Below, in pieces: positions 16,877 to 25,554 of a DNA stretch of 46,927 bases. Under the pieces are notes generated by a model that was not told where the DNA came from, searched no databases, and saw only the letters and a list, made by a program, of their open reading frames with translations. The translations under genes and the position numbers were made by a program. Position 1 is the first letter of the stretch, and every line of letters starts with the position of its first letter. Origin of the DNA: Lamprocystis purpurea DSM 4197 (GTDB lineage: Bacteria > Pseudomonadota > Gammaproteobacteria > Chromatiales > Chromatiaceae); assembly GCF_000379525.1 (NCBI RefSeq), contig NZ_KB902441.1:1-46927 (forward strand), in the 5' to 3' direction.

Positions 16877-19876
16877 ATGAATCGATTCGGCATTGCCGTC
16901 GCTATCCTGATCTTGACCGGGTTGTCCGACCAGGTGCTCGCGGCAGCGGACGCCCCGGCCGATGAGCCGATCCTGGAGGTGGACGCGGGCGGCCATCGGG
17001 CTTTTATCATGGGTCTGTTGGTGACAGCCGACGGGCGCGAGTTGGTCTCGGCCTCCTGGGACGGGACCATCCGCATCTGGGACCTCGCGAACCGCCGTGA
17101 GGTGCGGCGTATCCTCGGCGAAATCAGCCCCGGCTATGGGGAGGTCAACGCCATCGCCCTGAGCCCGGACGGACGCTGGCTGGCCGTCGGCGGCAATTTC
17201 GCGCGTGACCCGCAGGCCATGGGCGCGCTCCGGATCTACGACTTCGCCAGTGGCCGACTGGCCCAGGTACTGAGATCCCACACCGACGAGGTCAGCGATC
17301 TCGACTTCTCGCCGGACGGCCGCCGGCTGGTTTCCGCCTCCATTGACCGGACCCTGAAAGTCTGGGACCTGGGAAGCGATGTTCGTCTGGAGCGGACACT
17401 CACGGGCCACACCGCGGACGTCTATGCGGCCCGCTTCCTGCCCGACGGGCGCATCGTCTCCGCGGGCTACGATAACCAGATCCTGCTGTGGGACGGCGAC
17501 CGGGTCGTGGCCCGTTATCGCCACGACGAACAGCTCAAGAGGCTCGCGGTGGCCCCCGGCTACATTGCCGCTGTTCCTGATTCCGGCAACAAACTCCTGG
17601 TTTTCGACGACGACCTCAAGCTCCAGCACACGCTCAAGAACCCCGGTGGACTCGACGCCTTGGCCGTCTCGCGCGACGGCCGCTGGCTGGCGGTCGGCGC
17701 GGCGGACCACCCGATGACCTGCTCCCTCTACAACGCCCAACAGGGGTTCAAGCGACAGACCGACTTCACCAAACACGACAATGTCGTCACGGCCATCGCC
17801 TTCCTCCCCGACGGGACCCTGGCCTCCGGCGGCGGCAACAATAAGGACATCTATTTTTGGGACCAACAGGGACGGGAACTGGGCCACACGGCGGGCCAGG
17901 GCCGAGCGGTGTGGGCCGTGGGTCTGGACGACACGGGGCTGCGGTGGGGGCATCGGCTGGAGTCGGATATCTACAACAACACTAACCCGCTCGATCAACG
18001 ACTGGACCTCGACACCTGGGTCCGCGAATCGGTGAGTGCAGATAAGGCGACCAAGAAGGCGACCAAGAAGGCGAAAGGCACCGGGGCTGGGGCGGCGGGT
18101 GGTCGACCGACCCGGATCGCAACCCAATGGTCCGGCGACGGACACCGATGGGCCCTCAAGCACGTACCAGGCGGCAACTATGGTAACCAGGACGCGACCC
18201 TGATCCTGAGTCGCGACGGCAAGGAATCCGCCCGCATCACCCGCGGCCGCGACGACGGCTACGGGCATCTGAGCTATGGCTTCACGGCGGACGGCACCAT
18301 CGTCTCGTCGGGGCAAGGCGGCTACCTGATCGCCTACGCCCGCGACGGCAAGGAACTGGCCCGCTTCATCGGTCACGATGGGGAAACCTGGTCACTCGCC
18401 ACCCGCGATCACTGGCTCCTATCGGGCGGCGACGACCAGACCCTGAAGCTCTGGAACCTGGACGTACTCAAGACCGGCTCCAAGGAGATCCAGCCCGCCC
18501 TGTCCGTCTTCCCCGCCGCCGATGGCGAATGGGTCGCCTGGACACCCAAGGGCTATTACCGGGCCTCGGCCAACGGCGACCGCTATGTGGGTTTCCATGT
18601 GAATCACGGCCCAGTCCAGGCCGCAGAGTATTTCCCCGCCGCGCGCTTTCGCGACAGCCTCAACCGCCCGGACATCCTGCAACTCGCCTGGGAAACCGGC
18701 AGCGAGACCGACGCGATCACCCGCGCCAGCCAGACCCGCCGCACCGAATCGGTCGCCACCACGCAACTCCTGCCCCCGCGCATTGTGCTCAGCGACCCCG
18801 TCGGCGGTCGCATCGAGAGCGCGGCCGAGTCAGTCAAGATCGCCTTCTGCGTCGAGTCCCAGACCAGCGAGCCCATCGGCGGCATCGAAGTCCTGCTCAA
18901 CGGCCGCCCGCTCGCCGCGGCCCGCGGCCTGGGGCGCACCGCCGAGACGCCCGCGCCGACGGCGGCACCCGGTGATACCGCCCTGCGCCAGTGCCGACAG
19001 CAGGACATCGCCTTGGCCCCGGACCTGCCCGAGCAGACCATCACCGTCCTCGCCCGCAACCGCTATGCCAGCGCCAACCCCGCGGTGGTCGAGGTGCGCC
19101 GCCAGTCCGTTGCTCCGGCGAACAACAGCTTCAAGCCCGACCTCTATGTCCTCGCCGTCGGGGTCAGCCACTACGCCCGCAAAGACCTCGACCTCGGGCT
19201 GGCGGCCGACGATGCCCAGTCCTTGGCCGGCGCATTCGAGGGCCAGAAGGCACTGTTCAACCGGGTGCAGGTGCGCCGTCTGAGTGATGCCGATGCCAGC
19301 AAGGATGCCGTGCTCGACGGCCTGGAATGGATCGATAAAGAGTCCACCCAACGCGACCTGGCAGTGATCTTTCTGGCCGGGCATGGGGTCAACGACGACC
19401 AGGGCCAGTATTTCTTTCTACCCCACGATGCCGACCCCGAACACCTGCGTCGCTCGGCGGTGCGCTGGGAGGAGATCAAGGATGTCGTGACCCACCTGCC
19501 CGGCAAAGTCCTGCTGCTGGCCGATACCTGCCACTCCGGTAACATCATGGGCGGCCAGCGCCGGGCGGCCGGGGCGGATCTCACCGCCGCCATCCAATCC
19601 ATCACCAGCGCCGGCACCGGTCAGGTGATCATGACCGCCGCCACCGGCTCCAGCGCCAGCCTGGAGGACCCCGCCTGGGGCCACGGCGCCTTCACCAAGG
19701 CCCTGCTCGACGGGATTGCCGGCCAGGCGGACTTCAATCACGACGGCAATGTCAGCGTCAAGGAACTTGATCTCTACGTGACCCAGCGCGTGAAGGAACT
19801 GACCGACGGGCGCCAGAAGCCCACCACCATCCTGCCGGAGTCTCTCCCGGACTTTGCGCTGTCGGTGCCCCGATGA
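16877..19876 (+). CDS. Exported WD40-repeat caspase-family (C14) protein
   Basis: This 999-aa protein begins with a signal peptide (MNRFGIAVAILILTGLSDQV, cleavage likely near VLAAA), so it should be periplasmic or outer-membrane associated. About seven WD40-type blades follow, including SASWDGTIRIWDL, SASIDRTLKVWDL, SAGYDNQILLWDG and SGGDDQTLKLWNL, with a Lys/Ala-rich insertion near 390-410. The C-terminal 250 residues form a caspase-like fold (DLYVLAVGVSHYARKDLDL) with catalytic His836 (FLAGHG) and Cys885 (DTCHSG). A complete EF-hand-like loop (DFNHDGNVSVKE) sits after the catalytic Cys. The ATG at 16877 with upstream gaggaattggag is preferred to a GTG at 16838. Substrate and role are unknown. 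Confidence 0.88.
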   Translation: MNRFGIAVAILILTGLSDQVLAAADAPADEPILEVDAGGHRAFIMGLLVTADGRELVSASWDGTIRIWDLANRREVRRILGEISPGYGEVNAIALSPDGRWLAVGGNFARDPQAMGALRIYDFASGRLAQVLRSHTDEVSDLDFSPDGRRLVSASIDRTLKVWDLGSDVRLERTLTGHTADVYAARFLPDGRIVSAGYDNQILLWDGDRVVARYRHDEQLKRLAVAPGYIAAVPDSGNKLLVFDDDLKLQHTLKNPGGLDALAVSRDGRWLAVGAADHPMTCSLYNAQQGFKRQTDFTKHDNVVTAIAFLPDGTLASGGGNNKDIYFWDQQGRELGHTAGQGRAVWAVGLDDTGLRWGHRLESDIYNNTNPLDQRLDLDTWVRESVSADKATKKATKKAKGTGAGAAGGRPTRIATQWSGDGHRWALKHVPGGNYGNQDATLILSRDGKESARITRGRDDGYGHLSYGFTADGTIVSSGQGGYLIAYARDGKELARFIGHDGETWSLATRDHWLLSGGDDQTLKLWNLDVLKTGSKEIQPALSVFPAADGEWVAWTPKGYYRASANGDRYVGFHVNHGPVQAAEYFPAARFRDSLNRPDILQLAWETGSETDAITRASQTRRTESVATTQLLPPRIVLSDPVGGRIESAAESVKIAFCVESQTSEPIGGIEVLLNGRPLAAARGLGRTAETPAPTAAPGDTALRQCRQQDIALAPDLPEQTITVLARNRYASANPAVVEVRRQSVAPANNSFKPDLYVLAVGVSHYARKDLDLGLAADDAQSLAGAFEGQKALFNRVQVRRLSDADASKDAVLDGLEWIDKESTQRDLAVIFLAGHGVNDDQGQYFFLPHDADPEHLRRSAVRWEEIKDVVTHLPGKVLLLADTCHSGNIMGGQRRAAGADLTAAIQSITSAGTGQVIMTAATGSSASLEDPAWGHGAFTKALLDGIAGQADFNHDGNVSVKELDLYVTQRVKELTDGRQKPTTILPESLPDFALSVPR

Positions 19877-19959
19877 CCGCTGCCGTTCAGCCCCCGTCAG
19901 GGTGTGCTTGACAACGGCGATGTCCACGGAACCGCCTGCGCCCGGCAACTTGTTCAGAA

Positions 19960-20424
19960 TCAAAGATACCGATCGACCGCCCGCCGCCCGTAAGCGTCCA
20001 GGTCGCGGGTGTCGGCAACCAGATAGCGGATGCCTTGGGAATCGAGCAGCAGGGCGCTGTAGGGACCGAGCCGCCGGACATCGTCCTCGGTCTTGAGAAC
20101 GAAGCTGGTCCGACCGCGGTCGGTCTCGACTTCCCATTGGGCAGGCTCGAGGTAACTGGAAACCTGAATCACCCGCCGAATCTGCGGCACGAACTCACGG
20201 CGCGCCAGTTCGTCCTCCAGGGCCGTGCGAACCGCGTCCGGCAGGGCGGTAAGATCCTCGATACAACGCAACTCCCGCCCCTGCGCATCGCAGATGATCA
20301 CCCAATGGTGAGGGTCCGTGATCGGAAACGCCCGCACGGGCACCGCATCGGCATGTTCGCCGCCCGTCTCGTCGCGATAGACAAGCCGCCCCCAGGAGTC
20401 GATCCGCAACTGAAATTCAGGCAT
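19960..20424 (-). CDS. DUF1854 protein, cyanophycin-locus associated
   Basis: The 154-aa product (MPEFQLRIDSWGRLVYRDE start, VPVRAFPITDPHHWVIICDA, ALEDELARREFVPQIRRV, then a FVLKTEDDVRRLG helix) fits the DUF1854 family. That family typically sits next to an ABC transporter in cyanophycin gene clusters, as here, where it follows the ABC gene by 40 bp on the same strand and the synthetase-like genes are divergent. It is soluble, with no signal or membrane segment. Its biochemical role is unknown; the context suggests a part in cyanophycin metabolism or its control. Confidence 0.85.
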   Translation of the reverse strand: MPEFQLRIDSWGRLVYRDETGGEHADAVPVRAFPITDPHHWVIICDAQGRELRCIEDLTALPDAVRTALEDELARREFVPQIRRVIQVSSYLEPAQWEVETDRGRTSFVLKTEDDVRRLGPYSALLLDSQGIRYLVADTRDLDAYGRRAVDRYL

Positions 20425-20462
20425 CTGATTTCATACTTCATACTTCATAATTCATACTTCCG
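20425..20462 (-). repeat. AT-rich short tandem repeat (gaagtat-type) between ABC and DUF1854 genes
   Basis: The 40-bp spacer consists mostly of four imperfect tandem units of about 8-9 bp, read on the minus strand as gaagtatgaattatgaagta and a further tgaagtatgaaatcag. It is strikingly AT-rich against its surroundings. It carries several ATG triplets just upstream of the DUF1854 start, so changes in repeat number could alter ribosome access. Confidence 0.7.
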
Positions 20463-20464
20463 AT

Positions 20465-22753
20465 TCACAGCGTCATATGCTGCTTCGCCTGCTCCAACTG
20501 CGCATGATAGAGCCTGGCATAGGTGCCCTTCTGGTCCAGCAGGGCCTTGTGGGTTCCGACCTCGCTGATCCGCCCGTGTTCCAGGACGACCAGCCGGTCC
20601 GCACGGCGCAGGGTGCTCAGGCGGTGCGCAATGGCGATGGTGGTGCGGCCCTGGGTAAGGTTGTCGATCGCCCCCTGAATCTCGCGCTCGGTCTCGGTGT
20701 CCACCGAGGAGGTCGCCTCGTCGAGGATCAGGATTTGCGGGTTGGTTAGCAGCGCGCGGGCAATGCTGATGCGCTGGCGCTCACCGCCGGAGAGCGACTG
20801 GCCGCGCTCCCCCACCAGTGAATCGTAACCGTCGGGCAGGCGCAGGATGAACTCATGCGCGCTGGCGGCGCGGGCGGCGGCGATGACCTCGGTGCGGGTG
20901 GCCCGCGGGCGGCCGTAGGCAATGTTCTCGGCGATGGTGCCGAAAAACAGGAAGGGCTCCTGCAGGACGATGCCGATGTTGCGCCGGTAGGCCTCGACCG
21001 GGAAGGAACGGATGTCATGACCATCCACCAGAATCCGGCCCTGGGCCACGTCGAAGAAGCGGCAAATGAGGTTGACGAGCGTGGTCTTGCCGGCGCCCGT
21101 GTGGCCCACCAGCCCCACCATCTCGCCGGGATCAATCGTCAGGTTGAGGTCGTGCAGGACGCGCCGCGGCCCGTAGTTGAACGAGACCCCCTGGAACTCG
21201 ATCGCGCCGCGTACCCGCCCCGGCAGCACCGGCTGGTTCGGTTCCGGGACGCTCGGCACCCGGTCGAGGATTTCAAACACCCGATGGGTGGAAGCGGCCG
21301 CCCGTTGAACGGCGCCCACCAACCGGGACAGCGCTTCCAGTCGGGCATAGAAGCGCCCGATGTAGGCGACGAAAGCGGTCAGCACGCCCACCGTCACGGT
21401 GTCCTGGCCGGCCTGCCAGACCCCGAAGATCCAGACCACCAGCAGACCCAGATCCGTCAGCAGCGTCACTGTCGGCCCGAAGAAGGACCAGACGGTGTTG
21501 ACCCTGGTGTTGGCGGTCACCACTCCCTCGTTGGCCTGACCGAACCGTTCGATCTCGCGCTGCTCCTGGGTGAAGGCCTTGACCACCCGAATGCCGGGGA
21601 TGGTGTCCGCCAGCACGCTGATCATGTCCGCCCAGGCGCGGCTGCCGCGCTCGAATCCATGGCGCAGCCGGGCGCGCACCCGCTGCACCAGCCAGGCGAT
21701 GAGCGGAAAGGGTGCGAGCGTGACCAATGCCAGCAGGGGATCGATGGAGATCAGGATCACCGCGACCATGAGGATGCTCAGCAGGTCGTTGACCAGATCA
21801 AGCAGACTCACCGAGAGGAAATTGCAGATCCGATCGGTGTCGCTGCCGATGCGCGCCATCAGATCGCCGGTACGCTTGCCGCCGAAAAACTCCAGTGAGA
21901 GCGCTTGCAGGTGGGTGTAGGTCTGACCACGCAGGTCGGCCGCGATCCGCTCGCTGACCACGGACATGACGAAGGTCCGTCCCCATCCCAACAGCCAGGC
22001 GAGCAGGGCCGCACCGCCGAGGCCGGCCAGATACAGGGTGGCCAGGTGGTAGTCGAGCGGGGCGCCGGTGCTTTGATGCGGGATCAGCACCTCGTCCAGC
22101 AAGGGCATGGTGAGATAGGGCGGCACCAGGCTCGCCGCGGTACCGCCCAGCATCAGCGCGAATCCCAGCAAGATCAGCCGGGCGCGCGGACGGGCGAAGC
22201 GCACCAGACGCCACAGTGAACGCCCGGGCGGTGGCAACGGCGGAGCGGAACAGAAGGCGCACTCGGTCTGCGCGGGCGCAATGACGGCACCGCAGCTCGG
22301 ACAGATGGTCCCCTGCTCGACGCCCGCGTCGGGCAGGTCGCCATGGTGTCGGCCGATGGCGGCAGTACAGCGCGCGGCGAACTGTTGTGCCGCCGCATGG
22401 CGAGCGGCCGTATAGCGCCATGAACTGATCCGTTCTCCGGTCCCCAGGATCTCGAGAATGCCGGCACCGCCGCGATGACCGGCGCGCACGCGCGCCAGGT
22501 CGGCGAGCGACCAGGCATCCCAGGGCGTACCGGGCGCGGCCGCCGAATCCAGGGCCAACAGGCGACGATCGGTCAGGCAGACCAGGCCGGCGACATAGTG
22601 GAGTTGCTGATCCAGGTCCGGCTCGAACCAACCGAGCGGACGTTCGTCGGGTCCCAGTTGACCCGCGAGTTCGGCCGCGCGCGGGTGGCGGGGGTCGTCC
22701 GGGGTGGCCGGCGCCGGGGCGCCAGGTTCAAGGTGAGACGTTGCGTTGGCCAC
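20465..22753 (-). CDS. ABC transporter, fused permease-ATPase, cyanophycin-locus associated
   Basis: The 762-aa half-transporter has an unusual N-terminal cytoplasmic domain (about 1-150) ending in a zinc-ribbon-like CPSC...CAFC pair (Cys151, 154, 165, 168). Six membrane helices follow (from about 190 to 470), then a nucleotide-binding domain with Walker A GHTGAGKTT, signature LSGGERQRIS, Walker B ILILDEATSS and H-loop AIAHRLS. Such proteins export lipids, peptides or small molecules as homodimers. Here it precedes DUF1854 and is divergent from the cyanophycin-synthetase-like genes, which fits the cyanophycin-associated ABC type; the substrate is unknown. The start is GTG (22751-22753); no ATG is available nearby. 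Confidence 0.9.
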   Translation of the reverse strand: MANATSHLEPGAPAPATPDDPRHPRAAELAGQLGPDERPLGWFEPDLDQQLHYVAGLVCLTDRRLLALDSAAAPGTPWDAWSLADLARVRAGHRGGAGILEILGTGERISSWRYTAARHAAAQQFAARCTAAIGRHHGDLPDAGVEQGTICPSCGAVIAPAQTECAFCSAPPLPPPGRSLWRLVRFARPRARLILLGFALMLGGTAASLVPPYLTMPLLDEVLIPHQSTGAPLDYHLATLYLAGLGGAALLAWLLGWGRTFVMSVVSERIAADLRGQTYTHLQALSLEFFGGKRTGDLMARIGSDTDRICNFLSVSLLDLVNDLLSILMVAVILISIDPLLALVTLAPFPLIAWLVQRVRARLRHGFERGSRAWADMISVLADTIPGIRVVKAFTQEQREIERFGQANEGVVTANTRVNTVWSFFGPTVTLLTDLGLLVVWIFGVWQAGQDTVTVGVLTAFVAYIGRFYARLEALSRLVGAVQRAAASTHRVFEILDRVPSVPEPNQPVLPGRVRGAIEFQGVSFNYGPRRVLHDLNLTIDPGEMVGLVGHTGAGKTTLVNLICRFFDVAQGRILVDGHDIRSFPVEAYRRNIGIVLQEPFLFFGTIAENIAYGRPRATRTEVIAAARAASAHEFILRLPDGYDSLVGERGQSLSGGERQRISIARALLTNPQILILDEATSSVDTETEREIQGAIDNLTQGRTTIAIAHRLSTLRRADRLVVLEHGRISEVGTHKALLDQKGTYARLYHAQLEQAKQHMTL

Positions 22754-23111
22754 GAGACTGCATAGTGATCAGGCGAGCGGATGGTCGTCAACCGACCGGT
22801 TGGCGCCAATGGTCGCACTTGCATCGGGACTTGACCAGAACGCGCCGGGTTTTTCATACCCTACGTGTTCTGTTCGCGCTCCGATCGCCTGACGCTCGAT
22901 CGGTTGTCGAATGCATGACGCGCGTCCGGCCCCGTGGATCTCGACATTCAGCGACGCCCGTCATAGTATCCGCATCCGTCCTCCCTACTCCCGCCTCGAG
23001 CCCGTGCACGCTCGTCGCTGTTGCGGACCATGGAGGGTTGAGCGCGGGTCTCGCGGCGGGCGCGAAATCAGCGACGTTTTTTGATGCCCTGGAACCGCAA
23101 GGCGTTGACCG
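22754..23111. other. Divergent intergenic region of the cyanophycin locus
   Basis: This 358-bp region separates the ABC gene (minus) from the first synthetase-like gene (plus) and must hold the promoters of both. I see a TTGACC at 22831-22836 with a poor -10 match (catacc, 18 bp on), and a small inverted repeat (ccgaccggttgg type) near 22793-22804. No gene is evident. Regulation cannot be assigned from sequence. Confidence 0.35.
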
Positions 23112-25487
23112 ATGCCCGGTCGGCGACCCGATGCGCGACCGGAAGCCCTCGCCCGTACGATCAAGTCAGTTTCGGATCAAACCGTGGAAATCCGCAGAGT
23201 GCGCGCGTTGCTCGGCCCCAACCTCTGGGCCGACGTACCGATGGCCGAGATCTGGTGCGACCTGTCCGATCATTCGCCCGACGACCTCGCGGCGGCCAGT
23301 CAGCGTCTGCGCGCGCGGCTGACCGATCTGTTGCCTGGCCTGGACCTCCCCCGCCGACCATCCGCGGATCAGGGACACCTCAAGCACGAGCAATGGCTGG
23401 CGCGGGCGCTGCTGGCGACCATCCTCGAACTGGCCGCCCGCATCAGCGAGCGGCCCGGTGAGCGGCCGGGATTCAGCCAGATTCGCCGGACGTCGGAGCG
23501 CGGGCTCTATCGGCTGGCCTTTGAGCTTCGAGACGGACTGCCGCCGCAGGAATGCGCCGCGGTCGCCGTCGGGCTCGCCCGGTCGGTACTCACCGATACC
23601 CTCTACGACCTCCCGGCCAGCCTGGATCGATTACGCACACTGGCCCAGGAAGCACGGCCGTCGGCGACCTGCGCGGCCTTGATGAACGCGGCGCAGTCAC
23701 GCGGCATTCCCGCCCGTCGGCTCGCTCACAACCTACTCCAGTTCGGCCATGGGGCGCGGCAGCGGCGGCTCCAAGGCGGCACGATCCAGCGGGACGCCGC
23801 CGCCGTGCAACCGACGGCAACCGAGCGCGATCTGCTGCGAACCCTGCTCGCTTGCGTCGGCGTCACCGGCACGGAGGAACCCGTCGTCGGCCAGCACTAC
23901 CGGATGCTTGTCGCCGGCCGCCGCGTCTTGGCCGCGCTCGCCTGGCAGCCGGGCCGCGACGACAACGGCGGGGGCCCCACGGTCACCGATGTCAGCAATT
24001 TGATCCATCCGGAAGTCTGCGCCCGGGCGGTGGACTGCGCGCGCGTCCTTGGCCTTGAGCGCGCGGAAGTCCGGCTGGTCGCCGCCGACCTCACCCAGCC
24101 GCTGGCAGGCCAAGGTGGTCAGGTCAGCGAGGTGATCGCGAACCCGCCGCTGGATCTTTACCTGGAAGCGGTGCACACGCGCCCCATCGCCGAGGTCTTA
24201 CTCGATACGCTTTACCGCCCTGGGGAGAACGGTCGCATTCCGATCGTCGCCGTCTCCGGCACCAACGGCAAGACCACGGTCACCCGACTGGTCGCCCATG
24301 GTCTGAGCGTCTCCGGACGCTTCGTCGGCATGACCTGCACCGACGGCATCTATCTTGCCGATCGGCGCATCGACACGGACGACTGCAGCGGTCCCCAGAG
24401 CGCCCGGCTGGTGCTCCTGAATCCCGAGGTGGATGCGGCGGTGCTGGAGACCGCGCGCGGCGGCATCCTGCGCGAGGGCCTGGGCTTCGACCTCTGCGAC
24501 GTGGCCGTGGTCACCAATATCGGCGAAGGTGATCACCTGGGACTCAGCTCGATCGATACGGTCGAGGACTTGGCCGAGGTCAAGCAGACGGTGGTTCGCG
24601 GCGTCGCCCCCTGGGGCACGGCCGTGCTCAACGCGGCCGATCCGCTGGTGGTCCGCATGGCGGATCACTGCAAAGGCAAGATCCTGTTCTTCGCCCGCGA
24701 CGGCGCGCATCCCGTGCTCCTCCACCACCGCCGTCACGGCGGGCGGGTTGCCTGCATCCAGGGATCGGACCTGGTCCTCGCCGAGGGCGAAGCGGAGCGG
24801 CTGGTGCTCCCGCTCGATCGCATCCCGCTGACCCACGGCGGCCGCATCGGATTCCAGGTGGAGAATGCGCTGTCCGGCGCTGCCGCCCTGTGGGCGCTGG
24901 GACTGCCCATGGAGGCACTCTGTGCCGCGCTGGAGACCTTCGGCACCGACCTGGACAAGAGTCCGGGTCGTTTCAATGTGCTGACCATCAACGGCGCCAC
25001 CGCGGTGTTCGACTATGGTCACAACCCCTCGGCCCTGCTGGCGATGATCGATGCCCTGAAAGTCTTTCCCCACCGGCGGCGCATCGCCGTCTATTCCGCG
25101 GCGGGCGATCGGCGCGACGCCGATCTGATCCGGCAGGGCCAACTCCTGGGCCAGGCCTTCGACCGGGTCATCCTCTACGAAGACCAGTACGTCCGCGGAC
25201 GCCTGCCGGGTGAAATCATGTCGCTGTTTCGCAAGGGACTGGCCGCCGGCGACCGGGTCCAGGAAGTCGACACGATCCAGGGCTGGCAGGACGCGGTCGA
25301 AGCGGCACTCTGGCTTGCCCAACCCGGCGATCTGTTGCTGGTGCAGGCCGACTCGATCGATGAAACCGTCGCCTATGTCCGCACCCGTCTGGCCGAGGAC
25401 CTGAGCCGCCGTGACCCCCTGTTGCATCAGCAAGGATTCGCCGGCGCCGCGGGCACGGAGAACCCGGCCGTGCTGGTGCCGGCGTAG
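23112..25487 (+). CDS. cphA: Cyanophycin synthetase-like protein with deleted ATP-grasp core
   Basis: Cyanophycin synthetase adds Asp (ATP-grasp domain) and Arg (Mur ligase-like domain) to multi-L-arginyl-poly-L-aspartate. This 791-aa paralogue keeps an N-domain (EIRRVRALLGPNLWADVP) and a complete Mur ligase half: P-loop GTNGKTT (from Gly383), METARGG-like LETARGGILREGL, NIGEGDHLG, and the C-terminal DYGHNPSALLAMIDAL. The ATP-grasp domain is reduced: the VVKP..GNHGRGV and ERFIPGADHR segments of the neighbouring copy are missing, and the EVNAGPGLRMHLEP element is altered to EVIANPPLDLYLEA. It is therefore expected to lack Asp ligation. The start may be ATG 23112 or GTG 23184; the latter matches where homology with the second copy begins. 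Confidence 0.85.
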   Translation: MPGRRPDARPEALARTIKSVSDQTVEIRRVRALLGPNLWADVPMAEIWCDLSDHSPDDLAAASQRLRARLTDLLPGLDLPRRPSADQGHLKHEQWLARALLATILELAARISERPGERPGFSQIRRTSERGLYRLAFELRDGLPPQECAAVAVGLARSVLTDTLYDLPASLDRLRTLAQEARPSATCAALMNAAQSRGIPARRLAHNLLQFGHGARQRRLQGGTIQRDAAAVQPTATERDLLRTLLACVGVTGTEEPVVGQHYRMLVAGRRVLAALAWQPGRDDNGGGPTVTDVSNLIHPEVCARAVDCARVLGLERAEVRLVAADLTQPLAGQGGQVSEVIANPPLDLYLEAVHTRPIAEVLLDTLYRPGENGRIPIVAVSGTNGKTTVTRLVAHGLSVSGRFVGMTCTDGIYLADRRIDTDDCSGPQSARLVLLNPEVDAAVLETARGGILREGLGFDLCDVAVVTNIGEGDHLGLSSIDTVEDLAEVKQTVVRGVAPWGTAVLNAADPLVVRMADHCKGKILFFARDGAHPVLLHHRRHGGRVACIQGSDLVLAEGEAERLVLPLDRIPLTHGGRIGFQVENALSGAAALWALGLPMEALCAALETFGTDLDKSPGRFNVLTINGATAVFDYGHNPSALLAMIDALKVFPHRRRIAVYSAAGDRRDADLIRQGQLLGQAFDRVILYEDQYVRGRLPGEIMSLFRKGLAAGDRVQEVDTIQGWQDAVEAALWLAQPGDLLLVQADSIDETVAYVRTRLAEDLSRRDPLLHQQGFAGAAGTENPAVLVPA

Positions 25488-25554
25488 GGTCCGCTGCGCG
25501 GACCGACGACCTCACCACCATCCACTCACCGCCAGTCCCCCGCCATTTCACAAA

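Noticed and set aside
16553-18376. 607-codon open frame on the minus strand
   Set aside because: It is antisense to the Gly-rich tail and the WD40 region of the caspase protein. No recognisable domain or start signal; the WD40 reading on the plus strand is unambiguous.
24198-25433. 411-codon minus-strand frame inside the first cyanophycin synthetase gene
   Set aside because: Antisense shadow of a well-supported Mur ligase domain; no ribosome binding site or family features.
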